The notes: generated from the sequence alone by a model not told the origin. A stretch of 9,541 nucleotides of DNA from an uncultured bacterium (GCA_903895055.1 CAITSL010000026.1:1-9541); one strand, 5' to 3'. Shown: positions 1 through 6,221, counted from the first letter of the stretch. Numbers and translations: made by a program.

Positions 1-2
1 TA

Positions 3-116
3 AATAAAACAAATATTTATGGTACACCGACGATCTTTATAAACGAGAAAGCATTTGTTGGTCCAAAGCCGTATCGAGTATATCGTAGCGCGATCAACAA
101 ATTTATTTTCTTTTAA
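3..116 (+). CDS. DsbA-family/thioredoxin-fold protein, C-terminal fragment
   Basis: Only the last 37 codons are present, ending at TAA 114-116; the gene is cut by the left window edge. The readable peptide contains GTPTIFINEKAFVGPKPYRV. Gly-Thr-Pro-Thr is the cis-proline loop that packs against the CxxC active site in thioredoxin folds, and a following strand plus a V-G-x-x-P-Y turn leading into a last helix is typical of DsbA-like oxidoreductases (Thioredoxin_4/DsbA families). Such proteins introduce or reshuffle disulfides in exported proteins. The CxxC motif and any signal peptide would lie upstream and cannot be seen, so redox activity is inferred. The fold assignment is fairly secure. 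The alternative is another thioredoxin-fold protein without oxidase activity. Confidence 0.62.
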   Translation, partial: NKTNIYGTPTIFINEKAFVGPKPYRVYRSAINKFIFF

Positions 117-161
117 CCTCACCCTTCGCCCTCTCCTGACAGGAGAGGGTTGGGGAGAGGT
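116..161. repeat. REP-like double inverted repeat (possible terminator)
   Basis: The inner stem is a perfect 9-bp inverted repeat, CCCTCTCCT (129-137) and AGGAGAGGG (141-149), with a GAC loop. The outer arms pair ACCTCaCCC (116-124) with GGGgAGAGGT-type sequence (153-161), with one mismatch at 121/156. The G+C-rich element begins at the last base of the upstream stop codon and ends just before an extended -10 promoter. This resembles REP-type intergenic palindromes found in many bacterial genomes. A hairpin here could also stop or stabilise the upstream mRNA, although no strict T-tract follows on either strand. Confidence 0.75.
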
Positions 162-162
162 G

Positions 163-171
163 TGTTATAAT
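163..171 (+). promoter_or_regulatory. Extended -10 promoter upstream of the cupin gene
   Basis: TGTTATAAT is a perfect consensus -10 hexamer (166-171) preceded by the TGn extension. No convincing -35 is seen 17 bp upstream, where the REP-like hairpin arm lies; extended -10 promoters can work without one. The predicted transcription start is near 178, giving a leader of about 42 nt before the ATG at 221. Confidence 0.55.
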
Positions 172-220
172 TAAAATGTCGATACTATTAACTAACAATA
201 ACAATTAACTTAAAAAATAT

Positions 221-619
221 ATGCGTGGATTTAATGCAAATATAGAAAAAGAAACATTAGAAAACGAGAATTTTCGCAAAGTTTTATACACGGCGCGTCA
301 TTGTCAATTGGTTTTGATGAATCTGAAACCAAATGAAGAAATCGGAATGGAAGTGCACAAAGACAATGATCAGTTTTTTCGTTTTGAAAAAGGAGAGGGG
401 AAAGTTTTGATAGACGGGAATGAATACAAGGTCGGCGACGGCTCGGCCATTATTGTGCCATCTGGCGCCGAGCATAATGTCATCAACACTTCCAGCACAG
501 ATGCCTTGAAACTCTACACCATTTATTCTCCGGCTCACCACAAAGACGGAATCGTACGAGCCACCAAAGCTGAAGCCGAAGCCGATGGTCCAGAATTTGA
601 CGGCAAAACTACGGAATAA
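221..619 (+). CDS. Small single-domain cupin protein
   Basis: This is a 132-residue protein with one conserved cupin beta-barrel and little else. Cupin motif 1 is recognisable at residues 42-60 (GMEVHKDNDQFF then E56, G58, G60), with His46 and Gln51 as likely metal ligands; the second His of the classical HxH is replaced by Asp48. Motif 2 is at 72-89 (G72, P80-S-G82, His85, Asn89). The HxDxDQFF form is typical of a widespread family of small uncharacterised cupins annotated as 'cupin domain-containing protein' or mannose-6-phosphate isomerase-like. The substrate is unknown, so no enzyme activity is assigned. It starts after an A-rich stretch without a Shine-Dalgarno sequence, about 42 nt below an extended -10 promoter. 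The C-terminal 25 residues are acidic and probably an extended tail. The fold is certain; the function is not. Confidence 0.9.
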   Translation: MRGFNANIEKETLENENFRKVLYTARHCQLVLMNLKPNEEIGMEVHKDNDQFFRFEKGEGKVLIDGNEYKVGDGSAIIVPSGAEHNVINTSSTDALKLYTIYSPAHHKDGIVRATKAEAEADGPEFDGKTTE

Positions 620-648
620 AAGACAAAAAGAGGGGAATGTAGTAAAAT
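620..648 (+). promoter_or_regulatory. Putative leaderless promoter of the DUF475 gene
   Basis: The -10 TAAAAT (643-648) ends exactly 6 nt before the ATG at 655. A -35-like AAGACA (620-625, 4/6 match) sits 17 bp upstream. Transcription would start at or next to the A of the ATG. The G-rich AGGGG at 631-635 is 19 nt from the ATG, too far to act as a ribosome binding site. Confidence 0.4.
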
Positions 649-654
649 AAAGTT

Positions 655-1572
655 ATGCTATTTTCGGTCATCATTACGGTTCTAGGGCTCTGCCTTTTTG
701 AAGTTGTTTCGTCTGTTGACAATGCAATCATAAATGCTGAGGTTCTTTCAACCATGGGGGCTCGAATGAGGAAATGGTTTCTTGTCTGGGGGCTTTTGAT
801 TGCAGTATTTTTAGTTCGAGGACTTTTGCCCTGGGCGATAGTCTGGGCTTTTAATCCGTCCTTGGGTCCAATCCAGGCATTTTTTGCGACTTGGTCTGGC
901 AACCAAGCGGTGCATGCATCAATCCTAAAATCTGCACCGATCTTACTCATGACCGGTGGAATCTTTTTAGTCTTTTTATTTTTACATTGGCTTTTCTTGG
1001 AAGATAAAAAATTTGGTTTACCTCGCACAGAGAAATTTTTCATGGAAAGAGGTGTTTGGTTTTATGCGGTTGTTTCTATTTTACTTACGACAATTGCTTG
1101 GTTTGCTCTGAAACAAAATAGCATGATGGCTTTTGGAGCAGTGATGGGTTCCACTTTATTTTTTATTACCCATGGTTTTAAACAAAGTGCCGAAAAAGAA
1201 GAGAAAAAACTAAAAGGTGGCGTTAAGTCCGATTTCTCCAAACTTTTATTTTTGGAAATTATCGATGCAACTTTTTCTTTTGATGGAGTGCTGGGCGCTT
1301 TTGCTTTTACTTTATCTGTACCACTAATTTTGATCGGCAATGGGTTGGGCGCGCTAGTCGTCCGTCAACTGACAGTGGGGAATATCGAACGTATCAAAAA
1401 ATATGTGTATTTAAAAAACGGCGCTATGTATTCCATTTTAGTGCTGGGAATAATTATGATGCTTCACTCTTTTGGTTTCCAAATTCCGGAATATGTCTCC
1501 CCCTTGGCGACGTTTATAATAATCGGACTATTTTTTTGGAAATCAAAAATACATTTGAAATTAAATAAATGA
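655..1572 (+). CDS. DUF475/TerC-type integral membrane protein
   Basis: This 305-residue polytopic membrane protein has roughly eight hydrophobic segments. Two repeated acidic membrane motifs mark the TerC superfamily: FEVVSSVDNAIINAEV near residues 15-30 (Glu16, Asp22, Asn23) and LEIIDATFSFDGVLGAFA near 200-217 (Glu201, Asp204, Asp210). They match the DUF475 branch most closely. TerC/Alx relatives are implicated in tellurite resistance and manganese export, so divalent-cation transport at the cytoplasmic membrane is the likely role; the ion itself is an inference. A Lys/Glu-rich cytoplasmic loop (about 178-192) separates the two halves. The TGA stop lies inside ATGA, the start of the downstream helicase gene, which suggests translational coupling. 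The start at 655 fits a -10 box placed 6 nt upstream. The family is confident, the transported ion is not. Confidence 0.88.
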   Translation: MLFSVIITVLGLCLFEVVSSVDNAIINAEVLSTMGARMRKWFLVWGLLIAVFLVRGLLPWAIVWAFNPSLGPIQAFFATWSGNQAVHASILKSAPILLMTGGIFLVFLFLHWLFLEDKKFGLPRTEKFFMERGVWFYAVVSILLTTIAWFALKQNSMMAFGAVMGSTLFFITHGFKQSAEKEEKKLKGGVKSDFSKLLFLEIIDATFSFDGVLGAFAFTLSVPLILIGNGLGALVVRQLTVGNIERIKKYVYLKNGAMYSILVLGIIMMLHSFGFQIPEYVSPLATFIIIGLFFWKSKIHLKLNK

Positions 1573-4562
1573 AAAACTCAGATTCAAAATTTGACGAAGA
1601 ATATAAAAAGTTGAATAAAGCACAACGTGAGGCTGTTGATTCTATCGATGGGCCGGTGATGGTAGTTGCAGGGCCAGGGACCGGTAAAACGCAAATTCTG
1701 GCCCTTAGGATAGGTAATATCTTAAAGAATACTGACACATTACCCGACAGTATCTTGTGTTTAACCTTTACAAACTCGGCAGTGACAGCGATGAAAGAAA
1801 GGCTTCGAAACTACATTGGAGCTACCGCAGGCAAAGTAAATATATTTACCTTTCATAGTTTTGGAATGAAAGTTGTAGAAGAATATTACAGAGTACTCGA
1901 TCTTGATGCTCCTCCAAAATTGATGGATGAGATAGATTCTATCGCGCTCTCGGATGAGATTTTGCATGGAAATGATTGGCAGTATTTAAGGCCGAGATCT
2001 GATGCGACTAGATATTTCAAAGATTTAAAATCCCTGATTTCAATATTGAAACGTGACCGTATTTCACCAAAAGATTTTTTGATCGAAATAGATAGAGATA
2101 TTAAAGAATTAAAAGAAAACGAAGAAAGTATTTCCACCAGAGGTGAAAGTAAGGGCCAATTGAAAAAAGAAGTTTTAAAAAAGATTGAAAGCTTAGAGAG
2201 AAGCAAGGAGATAGTTAAATTTTACGAGCTGTATGAAAAAACAAAAAAAGAAAAAAATGTTTTTGATTATGACGATGTATTGGAGGCGATAGTTCAAATA
2301 GTAGAAAATTCAGATGATGCGCGAGAAAATATTCGCATAAATTATCAATATATTTTAATAGATGAACATCAAGACTCAAGTGGAGTGCAGAATGAATTCT
2401 TGAAAAAAGTTTGGGGAGATGTCGAGAAGCCAAATATTTTTGTTGTCGGGGACGATCGCCAGCTCATTTACGGATTTTCTGGTGCATCGATTGCTTACTT
2501 TGAGGAATTTAAAAATTCCTTCGGAAAAGCAAAATTAATCACCCTAGTGGAGAATTATCGTTCTACCCAAGTTATTCTAGATTCTTCTCATTTATTGCTC
2601 GAGAGCAAGATGACTAAAGAAAAATTGATCAGTCATCATAAAGAATCGCACCCCTTGCGTTTAGTCGAGGCTGACTATCCACGAGATGAAATAATCGCTT
2701 GCGCGCTAGACATAAAAGAAAAAATAAATAAAAAAATCGATATAAATGATTGCGCGATCTTGGTTCCTAAAAATAGACAAGCCAGAAGTGCGGCTCAAAT
2801 ATTACACGATATGGGTCTGCCAGTATCTTCATATAATACGCTGAGACTTTTTGACCAAAAAGAGGCGCAATCCCTTTTCAGAGTTTTGAAAATTATTGAT
2901 AACCCATATGACAGTGTATCTTTAGCAGAATCTTTTTTTGATAAACTCTCAGGTATTGATCCACTTGAGGCACATAAATATATTTGGGGATCTGAGATGA
3001 AGAATTTTTCAGTAGTTTCTCTAAAAGAAGAGAAAAAATCGCAGTCTCTTTTTGATAAAAGTCATGCAGAAATTTGGATAGAAAAACTTTCAAAATGGAT
3101 AAAAGAATCACAAGTATTAAATGTTTATTCCTTGGCGCAGTTAATTGGTGAGGAATTTTTACTAAAGGAGGCAGATAATCACGAAGATTTAATTTCAAGG
3201 GTAGAAATAATGCGTACGATTTTACACCTGATTCTTTCTCAAATAGAAAAAAATCCAAAACTAACCTTGAAGGAGTTTTTGGTTTTTATCGACAGATTGG
3301 AATCTTACGACGAAGACATTCCACTTTCTGTGTTTGGGGCAGAGGAGGGAGTAAAAATATTAACCTTGCACTCTTCCAAAGGACTTGAATTCGACTATGT
3401 GTGGATAGCTCATATGGATGAAAGGTCTCTAATTTCTGGCAAAAATCAAGGATTTACTTTGCCGAATAAAATTGAAGAAAGGGTTGAGAAAAAAGATGAA
3501 GAGGTAATCAAACGCCAGCTCTATGTCGCTATGACTCGAGCAAAACGTTTTTGTACTCTTTCCTATGCGATTCATTCTTATACCGGCGCAGACCAAGAGC
3601 TTGCACACATTGTGGCACTTTTGCCGACAGATTTATTCCAGAAACAAAATTTTACTGAGACAGAAAAAATTATTTTAAAACACGATCCGAAATCTTATGT
3701 AGAAAAAGGTAAAAACAAAGAAGAGAAATTTAGTGTTGATGATTTGCTTAAATTAGTTGCGAAGGAATACGAAGAGAGAAATGTGTCCGTCTCGCTACTT
3801 AATAATTTTTTTGAATGTCCTTGGAAATGGTATTTTAGAAATTTATTAAGACTGCCGGAACAAAAAAGCGAAAGCCTAGAATTCGGGAATGCCGTGCATG
3901 CTTCAATAGATAAAATATTGAAATCGCAAAAGAAACTTTCTGTAAAAGAAATTGAAAATATTGTAAATGAAGAAGTTCTGAAAAGGCGATATGGTGATGA
4001 AAAAAAACAAAAGGCAATGCAGAAAGAAGTTTTTGGGATAGTTTCAGATTGGGTAGCGGATAGATTAAAAGAAATAAAATCCAATAGAGAAAACGAAAAA
4101 AGTATTTCGGTAAAAGACGACAGATTCCCACATTTAAATATTTATGGAAAAATAGACTTGATAGAAGAATTAGATAAAGAAAATGTCAGAGTAACTGATT
4201 TTAAAACCGGAAGTATCAGGAAAAAATCTGACATAGAAAAAATAGATGAAGAGGGCAGAATGAGCGGGTATCTGCGACAGCTGGCGATGTATTCGTATCT
4301 TCTAAGAGGAAGTCGAAAACAGAAAATAAATGTATCGGAATCGCGTTTGGAATTTTTGGAAGCGAAAAATGAGAAAGAAAGTTTTTATAACACAGTCATT
4401 AATGATGCTCAAATAAATCTTTTAATTAAAGATATCAAAGATTACGATGATTTAGTAAAAGAGGGAAGTTGGGTAAAAAGACCTTGCAACTATAATTCCT
4501 ATGGCAAAAACACCGAGTGTGAATACTGTAAAATGGCGGAAATTTATAACTTAGGAGCTTAG
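1569..4562 (+). CDS. UvrD/PcrA-type helicase fused to a C-terminal Fe-S PD-(D/E)XK nuclease
   Basis: This 997-residue superfamily 1A DNA helicase-nuclease probably processes DNA ends or repair intermediates. Helicase motifs in order: Q motif LNKAQREAV (15-23), Walker A AGPGTGKT (34-41), Ia LTFTNSA (65-71), II DEHQD (265-269), III GDDRQLIYGFSGA (294-306), IV ENYRST (328-333), V LTLHSSKGLEF (598-608), VI RQLYVAMTRAKR (649-660). A RecB/AddB-like nuclease follows: Cys750, GNAVH (His777), GKID (Asp863), DFKTG (Asp877, Lys879), QLAMY (Gln904) and a C-terminal Cys973, Cys984, Cys987 set that with Cys750 can hold a 4Fe-4S cluster. The order resembles AdnB/AddA-type enzymes. All key catalytic residues are present, so both activities are expected. 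No RecC/AddB partner is adjacent. The ATG overlaps the previous stop (ATGA). Sampled lines are clearly more A+T-rich than the flanking membrane-protein genes. The pairing with DUF475 may be only transcriptional. Confidence 0.92.
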   Translation: MKNSDSKFDEEYKKLNKAQREAVDSIDGPVMVVAGPGTGKTQILALRIGNILKNTDTLPDSILCLTFTNSAVTAMKERLRNYIGATAGKVNIFTFHSFGMKVVEEYYRVLDLDAPPKLMDEIDSIALSDEILHGNDWQYLRPRSDATRYFKDLKSLISILKRDRISPKDFLIEIDRDIKELKENEESISTRGESKGQLKKEVLKKIESLERSKEIVKFYELYEKTKKEKNVFDYDDVLEAIVQIVENSDDARENIRINYQYILIDEHQDSSGVQNEFLKKVWGDVEKPNIFVVGDDRQLIYGFSGASIAYFEEFKNSFGKAKLITLVENYRSTQVILDSSHLLLESKMTKEKLISHHKESHPLRLVEADYPRDEIIACALDIKEKINKKIDINDCAILVPKNRQARSAAQILHDMGLPVSSYNTLRLFDQKEAQSLFRVLKIIDNPYDSVSLAESFFDKLSGIDPLEAHKYIWGSEMKNFSVVSLKEEKKSQSLFDKSHAEIWIEKLSKWIKESQVLNVYSLAQLIGEEFLLKEADNHEDLISRVEIMRTILHLILSQIEKNPKLTLKEFLVFIDRLESYDEDIPLSVFGAEEGVKILTLHSSKGLEFDYVWIAHMDERSLISGKNQGFTLPNKIEERVEKKDEEVIKRQLYVAMTRAKRFCTLSYAIHSYTGADQELAHIVALLPTDLFQKQNFTETEKIILKHDPKSYVEKGKNKEEKFSVDDLLKLVAKEYEERNVSVSLLNNFFECPWKWYFRNLLRLPEQKSESLEFGNAVHASIDKILKSQKKLSVKEIENIVNEEVLKRRYGDEKKQKAMQKEVFGIVSDWVADRLKEIKSNRENEKSISVKDDRFPHLNIYGKIDLIEELDKENVRVTDFKTGSIRKKSDIEKIDEEGRMSGYLRQLAMYSYLLRGSRKQKINVSESRLEFLEAKNEKESFYNTVINDAQINLLIKDIKDYDDLVKEGSWVKRPCNYNSYGKNTECEYCKMAEIYNLGA

Positions 4563-4678
4563 TTTCTAAGTGCTAAGCCAAACAATGGTCTGGGGCCATT
4601 ATCCAACCAGCCCAAATAAAATCCCAAAATAAGGAAAAAGACGATAAAAATGATCAAATACCAGTAAGTTTTTCTCAT
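4559..4678 (-). CDS. Membrane microprotein, 39 residues, unknown function
   Basis: An ORF of 39 codons plus TAA runs on the minus strand from ATG at 4678-4676 to 4561-4559. It begins MRKTYW, has a hydrophobic Ile/Phe/Leu/Val segment at about residues 7-24, and ends in a short polar tail (GWLDNGPRPLFGLALRN). A positive N-terminus followed by about 20 apolar residues predicts one membrane helix with the N-terminus inside. A consensus TATAAT (4690-4685) ends 6 nt before the ATG with a TTAAGA -35-like box 17 bp further, the same geometry as other genes here. The stop overlaps the convergent helicase stop by 3 nt. I do not recognise the family. It explains an otherwise empty 153-bp gap. The main doubt is its length, since an A+T-rich gap can give hydrophobic ORFs by chance. 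Confidence 0.5.
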   Translation of the reverse strand: MRKTYWYLIIFIVFFLILGFYLGWLDNGPRPLFGLALRN

Positions 4679-4684
4679 GTTTTA

Positions 4685-4713
4685 ATTATACTCTAAATAT
4701 GATAATATCTTAA
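4685..4713 (-). promoter_or_regulatory. Leaderless promoter of the microprotein ORF
   Basis: On the minus strand the -10 is a perfect TATAAT (4690-4685) and a -35-like TTAAGA (4713-4708) lies 17 bp upstream. The -10 ends 6 nt before the ATG at 4678, so the message would start at the start codon. Confidence 0.45.
4701..4706 (+). promoter_or_regulatory. Weak -10 for the 78-residue ORF, overlapping the divergent promoter
   Basis: GATAAT (5/6 match) lies 9 nt before the ATG at 4716; no clear -35 is seen. TATACT at 4687-4692 is a second -10 candidate. Both lie inside the promoter region of the minus-strand microprotein, so the two promoters could not be occupied together. Confidence 0.3.
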
Positions 4714-4715
4714 AT

Positions 4716-4952
4716 ATGTCCGATTTAGTTGTTCACAATATCAACCTTTCTTATGATGAATCTGATGAGCGAGTCAGAAACTTTGTTAAATATTTAAAAA
4801 GCGAAATTAGAACGGAAGAGATGAAAACGTATTTCAAAGAAGTCAGCGAAAGCCAAGATAAAAAAATAAACATTAGTGACCAATTTAACAACGAATTTAC
4901 TTTGAAATATCTCGGCGGGCACAATTGCAGTCTAAAATTAAGAGGAATGTAA
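4716..4952 (+). CDS. Small soluble protein of unknown function
   Basis: This 78-residue, highly charged protein has no signal peptide or membrane segment. Residues about 14-46 are rich in Glu, Lys and Arg and probably helical (SDERVRNFVKYLKSEI, then EEMKTYFKEV). The C-terminal part (about 58-78) looks like beta strand with a GG turn and ends in a Leu-Arg-Gly-Met tail. I do not recognise the family. It is transcribed away from the membrane microprotein across a 37-bp gap and converges on pheS, its stop being 8 nt from the pheS stop. Coding is supported by its filling the gap precisely and by its plausible amino-acid composition. It could also be a lineage-specific orphan. Confidence 0.6.
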   Translation: MSDLVVHNINLSYDESDERVRNFVKYLKSEIRTEEMKTYFKEVSESQDKKINISDQFNNEFTLKYLGGHNCSLKLRGM

Positions 4953-4960
4953 AATATTGA

Positions 4961-6109
4961 TTAACGAATTTGCGCTCCGAAAGCTTTTTCGGTTGCCAGC
5001 TCTATTTTTTTATGAAGCTCATCAATTTCCGATGAAAGCAAAGTTCTTTCAATTGAGCGATAGGTGATTCGATAGGCATAACTTATTTTTCCAGCTCCAA
5101 ATTTTTCGGCATTTTCGTATTTATCCAAAAGTTCCACTTGCTCCACGAGTTCCGGTGCATTTTCTCTCACCAAGTCAAAATAATCATTTGGCACGAAATC
5201 GTTTTTCACAATAAAAGAAATGTCTCGAATAATCGGTGGATATTTGCTGACATCTTTGAACTTATTGCCGAGTTTCAATTGTTTTTTGACTCTCTCGTCC
5301 GTAGACCAGAGCAAGCGAATATCCGGTAAATCCATACTAATGATAGCTAAGCGTTCAAGCCCAAATCCGAAAGCCCAATTGCTCCACTCGTTTGGATCAA
5401 GCCCGAGATTTTTGATGATTGTGTCGGTCATAATGCCACAACCGAGCACTTCAACCCATCTGCCAGCAATTTCAACTTCCATTTCGAGTGAGGGGTCAGT
5501 GTAAGGAAAAGTGTCTTTGTTAAACCGATATTTTATCTGGGGTCCGAAGACAGCTTTGGCAATGTCTGCTAGAACGTTTTGTAAATCTTCTATCCCAATT
5601 ACTTTTTTACTTTTTGGAATTAAAAAACCGCCATCTATTTGATGAAAGACATTCATATGATTGCGATCTATTTCATCTTTTCGATAAACTTTACCGAAAG
5701 AAAAAAATCCAACTGTTTCTTTTTTCGCTAAGCGTTCTTTTATTTCCGGTTGGGATAAATAGTAATACCACATGACGGTAGTATGTGGGCGTAAAATATT
5801 TGTCTCATCAATAAAATATGTATCTGAATGCGAACGAGCCGGGTGTTCAGGAGAAAAATTATAAATATCAAAAGTTATTTTAGTTGGCACTATCTCGGGA
5901 GATTTAATAATGTCAAAATTTTTAAAATCAGGCTCCGCTAAGATCCTCTCTACTATTTCATGAATAGGGGAAGACGGAGTGCGGGAGAGATCCGGCATAG
6001 ATAAATAATGTTTCATTCGGGTGGCTTCGGTATCGGTGCGATCTTCCAATTTTTGGAGTAATTCTTTTTCTTCCGGCAATTTGATGTCATATTCTTTGTG
6101 ATTAACCAT
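4961..6109 (-). CDS. pheS: Single-chain phenylalanyl-tRNA synthetase with C-terminal FDX-ACB domain
   Basis: This 382-residue class II synthetase charges tRNA-Phe. Motif 1 is HPARSHSDTYF (residues 89-99), motif 2 is YRKDEID with FHQIDG (142-160), and motif 3 is GFGLERLA (248-255) followed by DIRLLW; PSLEMEV and WVEVLGCG form the substrate-site strands. Residues about 290-382 (KYPPIIRDISF... YRITYRSIERTL) form a ferredoxin-fold anticodon-binding domain, which in ordinary bacteria sits at the end of PheT. The N-terminal coiled coil of bacterial PheS is missing, and no pheT is adjacent. This is the layout of the monomeric mitochondrial enzyme, so it may act without a beta subunit. A longer frame opens at GTG 6151, but that would start inside the palindrome. 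ATG 6109 fits a -35/-10 pair 17 bp apart ending 6 nt before it. The PheRS identity is certain; monomeric function is inferred. Confidence 0.93.
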   Translation of the reverse strand: MVNHKEYDIKLPEEKELLQKLEDRTDTEATRMKHYLSMPDLSRTPSSPIHEIVERILAEPDFKNFDIIKSPEIVPTKITFDIYNFSPEHPARSHSDTYFIDETNILRPHTTVMWYYYLSQPEIKERLAKKETVGFFSFGKVYRKDEIDRNHMNVFHQIDGGFLIPKSKKVIGIEDLQNVLADIAKAVFGPQIKYRFNKDTFPYTDPSLEMEVEIAGRWVEVLGCGIMTDTIIKNLGLDPNEWSNWAFGFGLERLAIISMDLPDIRLLWSTDERVKKQLKLGNKFKDVSKYPPIIRDISFIVKNDFVPNDYFDLVRENAPELVEQVELLDKYENAEKFGAGKISYAYRITYRSIERTLLSSEIDELHKKIELATEKAFGAQIR

Positions 6110-6115
6110 CCTATA

Positions 6116-6144
6116 AATATAAAGAAAAGCAACTAAAAAGTAAA
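6116..6144 (-). promoter_or_regulatory. Leaderless promoter of pheS
   Basis: On the minus strand TTTACT (6144-6139), a 17-bp spacer and TATATT (6121-6116) precede the ATG at 6109 by 6 nt. The predicted transcription start is the A of the ATG. The -35 directly abuts the 32-bp palindrome, so a protein bound there could control it. Confidence 0.5.
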
Positions 6145-6176
6145 CCCCCACACCTATTTTAAAATAGGTGTGGGGG
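6145..6176. repeat. Perfect 32-bp palindrome between pheS and secD
   Basis: The arm CCCCCACACCTATTTT (6145-6160) is followed without a loop by its exact reverse complement (6161-6176). It lies in the divergent control region, touching the pheS -35 and 18 bp from the secD -35. It may be an operator, a cruciform or transcription insulator blocking antisense reading in both directions, or a copy of an intergenic palindromic repeat. Confidence 0.85.
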
Positions 6177-6194
6177 TAAAGAGTTCCTATTTTT

Positions 6195-6221
6195 TTGACT
6201 TTTTAAGTGTGTGGGTATAAT
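6195..6221 (+). promoter_or_regulatory. Promoter of the secD-secF-slipin cluster
   Basis: TTGACT (6195-6200) and consensus TATAAT (6216-6221) are separated by 15 bp, slightly short. The predicted start is near 6228, leaving only about 8 nt before the ATG at 6236, with no ribosome binding site. Confidence 0.6.

Noticed and set aside
176..208. Ten-codon mini-ORF (ATG to TAA) just below the TATAAT upstream of the cupin gene
   Set aside because: The -10 ends only 4 nt before this ATG, so transcription would probably begin inside it. The peptide is tiny and low in complexity (ends in NNNN-type sequence).
609..1043. Minus-strand ORF of 144 codons opposite the DUF475 gene
   Set aside because: It is antisense to a clearly recognised membrane protein and has no family features or promoter.
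4558..4570. CTTAG-TTT-CTAAG hairpin at the helicase stop as a terminator
   Set aside because: The stem is only 5 bp and A+T-rich, with no T-tract; too weak to call.
4977..4992. Hairpin CCGAAA/TTTCGG that could terminate the 78-residue gene
   Set aside because: It lies inside the conserved C-terminus of PheRS (codons for EKAFG), has a short stem and no following T-tract on the plus strand.
6110..6151. N-terminal extension of PheRS from GTG at 6151 (14 extra residues, hydrophobic)
   Set aside because: The GTG lies in the palindrome and the extension covers the pheS -35/-10 boxes. The ATG at 6109 has the promoter geometry seen at other genes, and the extension matches no PheRS feature.
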